NCBI GenBank assembly: GCA_041488095.1
Contig: JBGPOP010000012.1
Location: forward strand, 1 to 64,000
Reading direction: 5' to 3'
Origin: DASYPQ01 sp041488095
GTDB taxonomy: Bacteria; Planctomycetota; UBA1135; GCA-002686595
DNA: 64,000 nt
Shown here: positions 60,430 to 64,000 of the stretch, one piece after another
Layout: each line of letters opens with the position of its first letter
Numbering within the stretch: the stretch's first letter is position 1
The notes under the pieces: generated by a model
Databases searched by the model: none
Told to the model about the DNA's origin: nothing
Seen by the model: only the letters and a program-made list of their open reading frames with translations
Translations under genes and position numbers: made by a program

Positions 60430-62229
60430 ATGAGAAAGTTGGCGGTCGCCGTCGCGGTTCTGGGTCTCTTGGGCAGCGGAAGGGCTCAGGTGACCGAGCG
60501 GGTGAGCGTCGACTCGAGCGGCGCGCAGGCGAACGGAGGAGGTGATCTTCCTTACCCACCTGGATCAGTGGCATCCGCCGACGGGCGCTACGTGGCTTTC
60601 ATCAGCGGCGCAACGAACCTCGTCCCGGGGGACACGAACGGGACCTGGGACGTGTTCGTTCGCGACCGGCTGAGCGGAACGACCGGGCGGGTGAGCGTCG
60701 ACTCGAGCAGCGCGCAGGGAAACGGGTTCTCGGGCGGGTACGGCATTGCGATCTCGCCCGACGGGCGCCACGTCGCGTTCGAAAGCCAGGCGAACAATCT
60801 CGTCCCTGGGGACACGAACGGTGTGAGGGACATCTTCCTCCGAGACCGCGTGGGTGGCACGACCGAACGGGTGAGCGTCGGCTCGGGCGGGGCGCAGGGG
60901 AATGCCCAGAGCCTTCACCCCTCGATTTCCCCCGACGGTCGCTACGTGGCGTTCTATAGCGATGCCACCAACCTCGTCTCCGGGGACACGAACGGACAAG
61001 GTGACGTGTTCGTTCGCGACCGCGTGAATGGCACGACCGAACTCGTGAGTGTCTCGACCTATGGCGCGCAGGGGAATGATGCCAGTGAGTTCCCCTCGAT
61101 TTCAGCCGACGGTCGCTACGTAGCCTTCCACAGTGCCGCGAGCAACCTCGTCCCGGGAGACACGAACGGGCACCTAGATGTCTTCGTCCGTGACCGCCAG
61201 AGCGGCGCAACCACCCGGGTAAGCGTGGATACGACTGGGGCACAGGGCAACGGGAACTCGGTTTGGGCCTCGATCTCCGCCAACGGGCGCTACGTTTCGT
61301 TCACGAGCGAGGCGACCAACCTCGTCCCGGGAGACACGAACGGCACCCGGGACGTTTTCGTCCGCGACCGCCGCGACAGCACGACCGAACAGGTGAGCGT
61401 CGCGACGGGAGGCACGCAAGGTAACGGGGTTTCCCACTTGGCCTCGATCTCCGCTGATGGGCGCTATGTAGCGTTCACGAGCGCCGCGACAAACCTCGTC
61501 CCGAATGTCAGCGGCGCCCAGGCGTTCTTCCGTGACCGGCAGAACGGCACGACCGAGGTCGTGAGCGTTGCGACCGACGGTTCGCTCTCGAACACTGGTG
61601 GTGACGAGGTTTGTGTCACCGCAGGCGGACGCTACGTGGCGTTCCGCAGCAACGCCACCAACCTCGTCCCCGGGGACACGAACGGGTATTTTGACGTCTT
61701 CCTCCACGACCGCTTTGCGACGGGCTTCGCGACTCTCTGCGATCCCGGCACCAACAACGTGATCGCCTGCCCCTGCGGCAACCAGCCCTCGGGCACGGGC
61801 CGTGGTTGCGACAACTCCTCCTCGACAGGGGGGGGCAACCTCTCGGCTTCCGGCATCGCCTACCTCTCGATGGATAGCCTCGTTTTCACGACGAACGGGG
61901 AGAGCCCGACCGCCTTGGGCATCGTGATGCAGGGAAACGCCGCGGTGTCGAACGGCGTAGTCTTGGGCCAAGGCGTGCGTTGCCTTGGTGGGACGATCAT
62001 CCGGCGCCTCTTCATCAAGACCGCCTCGGCCGGAAGCATCACTGCTCCCGATTTCGGCGCAGGTGATCCCACCGTCTCAGCACGCTCGGCGGTAAAGGGC
62101 GACGTGATCCAGCCTGGCCAAAGCCGCTGGTACCTCGTCTACTACCGCGACCCAGTAGTTGTGGGCGGATGTCCCGCATCGAGCACATTCAACGTGACGC
62201 AGACCGGGCGTGTGGACTGGTCGCTCTGA
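60430..62229 (+). CDS. Secreted TolB-like beta-propeller protein with Cys-rich C-terminal module (paralogue)
   Basis: This 599-residue exported protein starts at MRKLAVAVAVLGLLGSGRAQ, the signal peptide. Seven repeats follow of the form ERVSVDSSGAQGN...ISADGRYVAFxSxATNLVPGDTNGxxDVFVRD, as in the gene at 29422, so the two are paralogues. Residues 436-599 are the shared C-terminal module (LCDPGT, CPC, GC, GVRCLGG, TVSARSAVKGD, YYRDPVVVGGCP). Repeats 1-5 are very alike and repeats 6-7 have drifted. It is probably surface-displayed. A longer in-frame ORF from 60157 overlaps the divergent gene's start and is not used. Confidence 0.87.
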   Translation: MRKLAVAVAVLGLLGSGRAQVTERVSVDSSGAQANGGGDLPYPPGSVASADGRYVAFISGATNLVPGDTNGTWDVFVRDRLSGTTGRVSVDSSSAQGNGFSGGYGIAISPDGRHVAFESQANNLVPGDTNGVRDIFLRDRVGGTTERVSVGSGGAQGNAQSLHPSISPDGRYVAFYSDATNLVSGDTNGQGDVFVRDRVNGTTELVSVSTYGAQGNDASEFPSISADGRYVAFHSAASNLVPGDTNGHLDVFVRDRQSGATTRVSVDTTGAQGNGNSVWASISANGRYVSFTSEATNLVPGDTNGTRDVFVRDRRDSTTEQVSVATGGTQGNGVSHLASISADGRYVAFTSAATNLVPNVSGAQAFFRDRQNGTTEVVSVATDGSLSNTGGDEVCVTAGGRYVAFRSNATNLVPGDTNGYFDVFLHDRFATGFATLCDPGTNNVIACPCGNQPSGTGRGCDNSSSTGGGNLSASGIAYLSMDSLVFTTNGESPTALGIVMQGNAAVSNGVVLGQGVRCLGGTIIRRLFIKTASAGSITAPDFGAGDPTVSARSAVKGDVIQPGQSRWYLVYYRDPVVVGGCPASSTFNVTQTGRVDWSL

Positions 62230-62237
62230 ACTGCCCG

Positions 62238-62342
62238 TCACCGCACGAAGTAGTTCGTCCCGCTCCTCCGCCCCTTCGTCTTGAGCTTCTTTGCCGCGAG
62301 CAGCCGCGCGATCGGCTTCTCGAGCCTTCCGGCCGCGAACCT
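62238..62342 (-). pseudogene. Possible 3' remnant of a DNA-binding-type gene
   Basis: The last 34 codons of a long minus-strand frame read RFAAGRLEKPIARLLAAKK and KTKGRRSGTNYFVR before TGA. This looks like the basic C-terminus of a winged-helix or similar DNA-binding protein. Upstream in this frame no coding character or plausible start is seen before the transketolase gene. It is most likely a gene remnant, with a chance ORF as the alternative. Confidence 0.3.
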
Positions 62343-62600
62343 TCGTGACGCCCCACAGTCGGTCCCTCCCCGAGACGGAGTTCCTCGGAGGGATGTTCGG
62401 ATGCTTCCGAACCCGATGATGAGTCGATGGCCCTTGGGCTCCGCCTCATCTTCCCGAATCCGGTACACCCTGAAGGAAGAGTCGCCAAGATGGAGGAGAT
62501 GGGCCGGAATCAAGCGCTCGCTGCAAGTCCCACCTCGCGCGACGCAACGGTCGCCGTCAGAATGCACGATCGAGGCAAGCCGGAGCCGAGCTCCCACAAG
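62343..62600. other. Gene-free stretch before transketolase
   Basis: No credible ORF, RNA or repeat was found on either strand. An in-frame ATG at 62562 could add 13 residues to the transketolase. Confidence 0.4.
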
Positions 62601-64000
62601 ATGAACCAAGACGCAGACCTCCTCGCGATCGACACGATCCGCACGCTCTCGATGGACGCCGTCCAGAAGGCGAGCTCGGGGCACCCCGGCACGCCGATGG
62701 CGCTCGCGCCGGTCGTCTACACCTTGTGGCAGGAGTTTCTGCGCTTCGACCCCGAGGATGCGCTGTGGCCCGACCGCGACCGCTTCGTGCTCTCGTGCGG
62801 CCACGCGTCGATGCTCCTCTACTCGATGCTGCATCTCGCGGGAGTTCAGCAGCTCGGAAAGCGCGGCGAGCGCACCGGCAAGCTGGCGGTGCCGCTCGAG
62901 GAGATCCAGCGCTTCCGCCAGCTCGACAGCCGCTGCCCCGGGCACCCCGAGCACGGGCTGACGTCGGGCGTCGAGACGACGACGGGGCCTCTCGGGCAGG
63001 GCTGCGGCAACTCGGTCGGGATGGCGATCGCGCAGCGCTGGCTCGCGAGCCGCTACCACAAGCCGGGCCACGAGCTCTTCACGTGGCGCACGTGGGTGCT
63101 GTGCAGCGATGGTGATCTCATGGAGGGCGTCGGGGCGGAGGCCGCCTCGGTGGCGGGGCATCTCCGGCTCTCGAACCTGTGCTGGATCTACGACAGCAAC
63201 CGCATCACGATCGAGGGCAAGACCGACCTCGCCTTCAGCGAGGATGTCGCGGCGCGGTTCCGAGGCTACGGCTGGAACACACTGCACGTGGCCGACGCGA
63301 ACGACACGGCCGCGCTGCGCAAGGCGCTGGAGGCTGCGCGCACAGAGAAGGAGAGACCGACCCTGATCGTCGTCGACAGCCACATCGGCTACGGAGCGCC
63401 TCACAAGCAGGACAGCAACACCGCGCACGGCGAGCCGCTCGGGGAGGAGGAGGTCAAGCTCGCCAAGCGCTCCTACGGTTGGCCCGAGGATGCGAAGTTC
63501 CTCGTTCCCGACGGAGCGCGCGAGAGGGTGCGGCAGGGGCTGGGCGAGCGCGGGCGGAAGCTCCGCGCGGAGTGGCAGTCTCGGTTCGAACGCTACGAGC
63601 GCGAGTTCCCGGCGCTCGCCGCCGACCTGGCTCGCATGAGGAAGGACGAGCTGCCCGCGGGCTGGGATCAGAACCTGCCGTCGTTCCCCGCCGACGCCAA
63701 GGGGATCGCGACGCGCGACGCGTCGAGCCAGGCGCTCCAAGCGATCGCGGCGCGCGTCCCCTGGCTGCTGGGCGGGTCCGCCGACCTCGCGCCTTCGACG
63801 AAGACCCTGCTCGCCGCCGAGGACGCCGGCCACCAGAGCGCGGCGAACCCGGGAGGGCGCAACTTCCACTTCGGCGTGCGCGAGCACGCGATGGGTTCGA
63901 TCGCGAACGGCCTCGCGCTGTGCAAGCTGCGCCCTTACGCGTCGACGTTCCTCATCTTCTGCGACTACCTGAAGCCGGCGCTGAGGCTCTCGGCGCTCAT
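62601..64000 (+). CDS. tkt: Transketolase, N-terminal two thirds (runs off right edge)
   Basis: The ATG at 62601 opens a frame that stays open to the window end (466 codons). The thiamine-diphosphate enzyme signatures are clear: IDTIRTLSMDAVQKASSGHP, RFVLSCGHASMLLYSMLHL, HPEHGLTSGVETTTGPLGQG and LCSDGDLMEGVGAEAASVAG (the GDG...N metal/ThDP motif), then IYDSNRITIEGKT. The pyrimidine-binding domain begins with ATRDASSQALQAIA and includes GGSADLAPSTKT and HFGVREHAMGSIANGLAL. It performs two-carbon ketol transfer in the pentose phosphate pathway. It stands apart from the surface-protein genes upstream. Confidence 0.95.
   Translation, partial: MNQDADLLAIDTIRTLSMDAVQKASSGHPGTPMALAPVVYTLWQEFLRFDPEDALWPDRDRFVLSCGHASMLLYSMLHLAGVQQLGKRGERTGKLAVPLEEIQRFRQLDSRCPGHPEHGLTSGVETTTGPLGQGCGNSVGMAIAQRWLASRYHKPGHELFTWRTWVLCSDGDLMEGVGAEAASVAGHLRLSNLCWIYDSNRITIEGKTDLAFSEDVAARFRGYGWNTLHVADANDTAALRKALEAARTEKERPTLIVVDSHIGYGAPHKQDSNTAHGEPLGEEEVKLAKRSYGWPEDAKFLVPDGARERVRQGLGERGRKLRAEWQSRFERYEREFPALAADLARMRKDELPAGWDQNLPSFPADAKGIATRDASSQALQAIAARVPWLLGGSADLAPSTKTLLAAEDAGHQSAANPGGRNFHFGVREHAMGSIANGLALCKLRPYASTFLIFCDYLKPALRLSAL

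Overview
The window is a very GC-rich stretch of bacterial chromosome with dense, mostly co-directional genes and many 4-base start/stop overlaps using ATG, GTG or TTG starts. Several features together suggest the phylum Planctomycetota, probably an uncultured lineage. These are an ECF sigma factor beside the start of a Ser/Thr kinase, large secreted repeat proteins sharing one Cys-rich C-terminal module, FG-GAP and parallel beta-helix surface proteins, and a TlpA-like selenoprotein. This placement is an inference from gene content; there is no rRNA in the window.

Layout. 1-1717: kinase N-terminus (off the left edge), ECF sigma factor, VOC protein. 1886-5880: a tightly coupled five-gene operon (B12-binding radical SAM enzyme, AurF-like diiron oxygenase, E2-fold acyltransferase homologue without its catalytic His, two small membrane proteins), which looks like an uncharacterised biosynthetic cluster. 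5907-11817: Old-Yellow-Enzyme oxidoreductase, PepSY lipoprotein, SDR, RidA, and a secreted repeat protein. 12007-18236: acyl-CoA/aromatic-type catabolic operon (crotonase, acyl-CoA dehydrogenase, 2Fe-2S thioredoxin-like ferredoxin, kynureninase-like enzyme, dienelactone hydrolase, degenerate protein kinase, quinone oxidoreductase broken by one amber codon). 18256-24293: a long inverted repeat abutting an AddB/AddA-like helicase-nuclease pair. 24309-29216: intradiol dioxygenase, then a second possible biosynthetic cluster (asparagine-synthetase-like ligase, RaSEA-like radical SAM, FAD halogenase-like enzyme). 29422-32871: beta-propeller surface protein and benzoate-CoA-ligase-like enzyme. 33002-34782: DUF5674 and a helical protein facing a nucleotidyltransferase-like pair.

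34959-41712: GNAT, creatininase-thioesterase-metF operon, two lipoprotein/adaptor genes, and a lipoprotein thioredoxin whose in-frame TGA occupies the first Cys position of CxxC and is followed by a SECIS-like hairpin with a GGTC loop. 41729-43869: dgcN-dgcA-like D-glutamate operon. 43916-47550: accessory region. Two VOC genes and an alpha/beta hydrolase are separated by two 60-nt attC-like sites, suggesting integron gene cassettes without an integrase in view, followed by a HEPN-like gene pair. 47569-58488: housekeeping (Mrp, YjbQ, QueC, MazG, LolD/FtsX-type ABC exporter, tRNA-Asp, RNase D, tRNA-Ala) plus an FG-GAP protein and a secretin-N-like lipoprotein. 58733-64000: parallel beta-helix protein, second beta-propeller paralogue, and a transketolase that runs off the right edge.

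The most notable items are the selenoprotein, the attC-like cassette array, the two unassigned redox gene clusters, the amber-interrupted qor and the 34-bp inverted repeat before the helicase operon.
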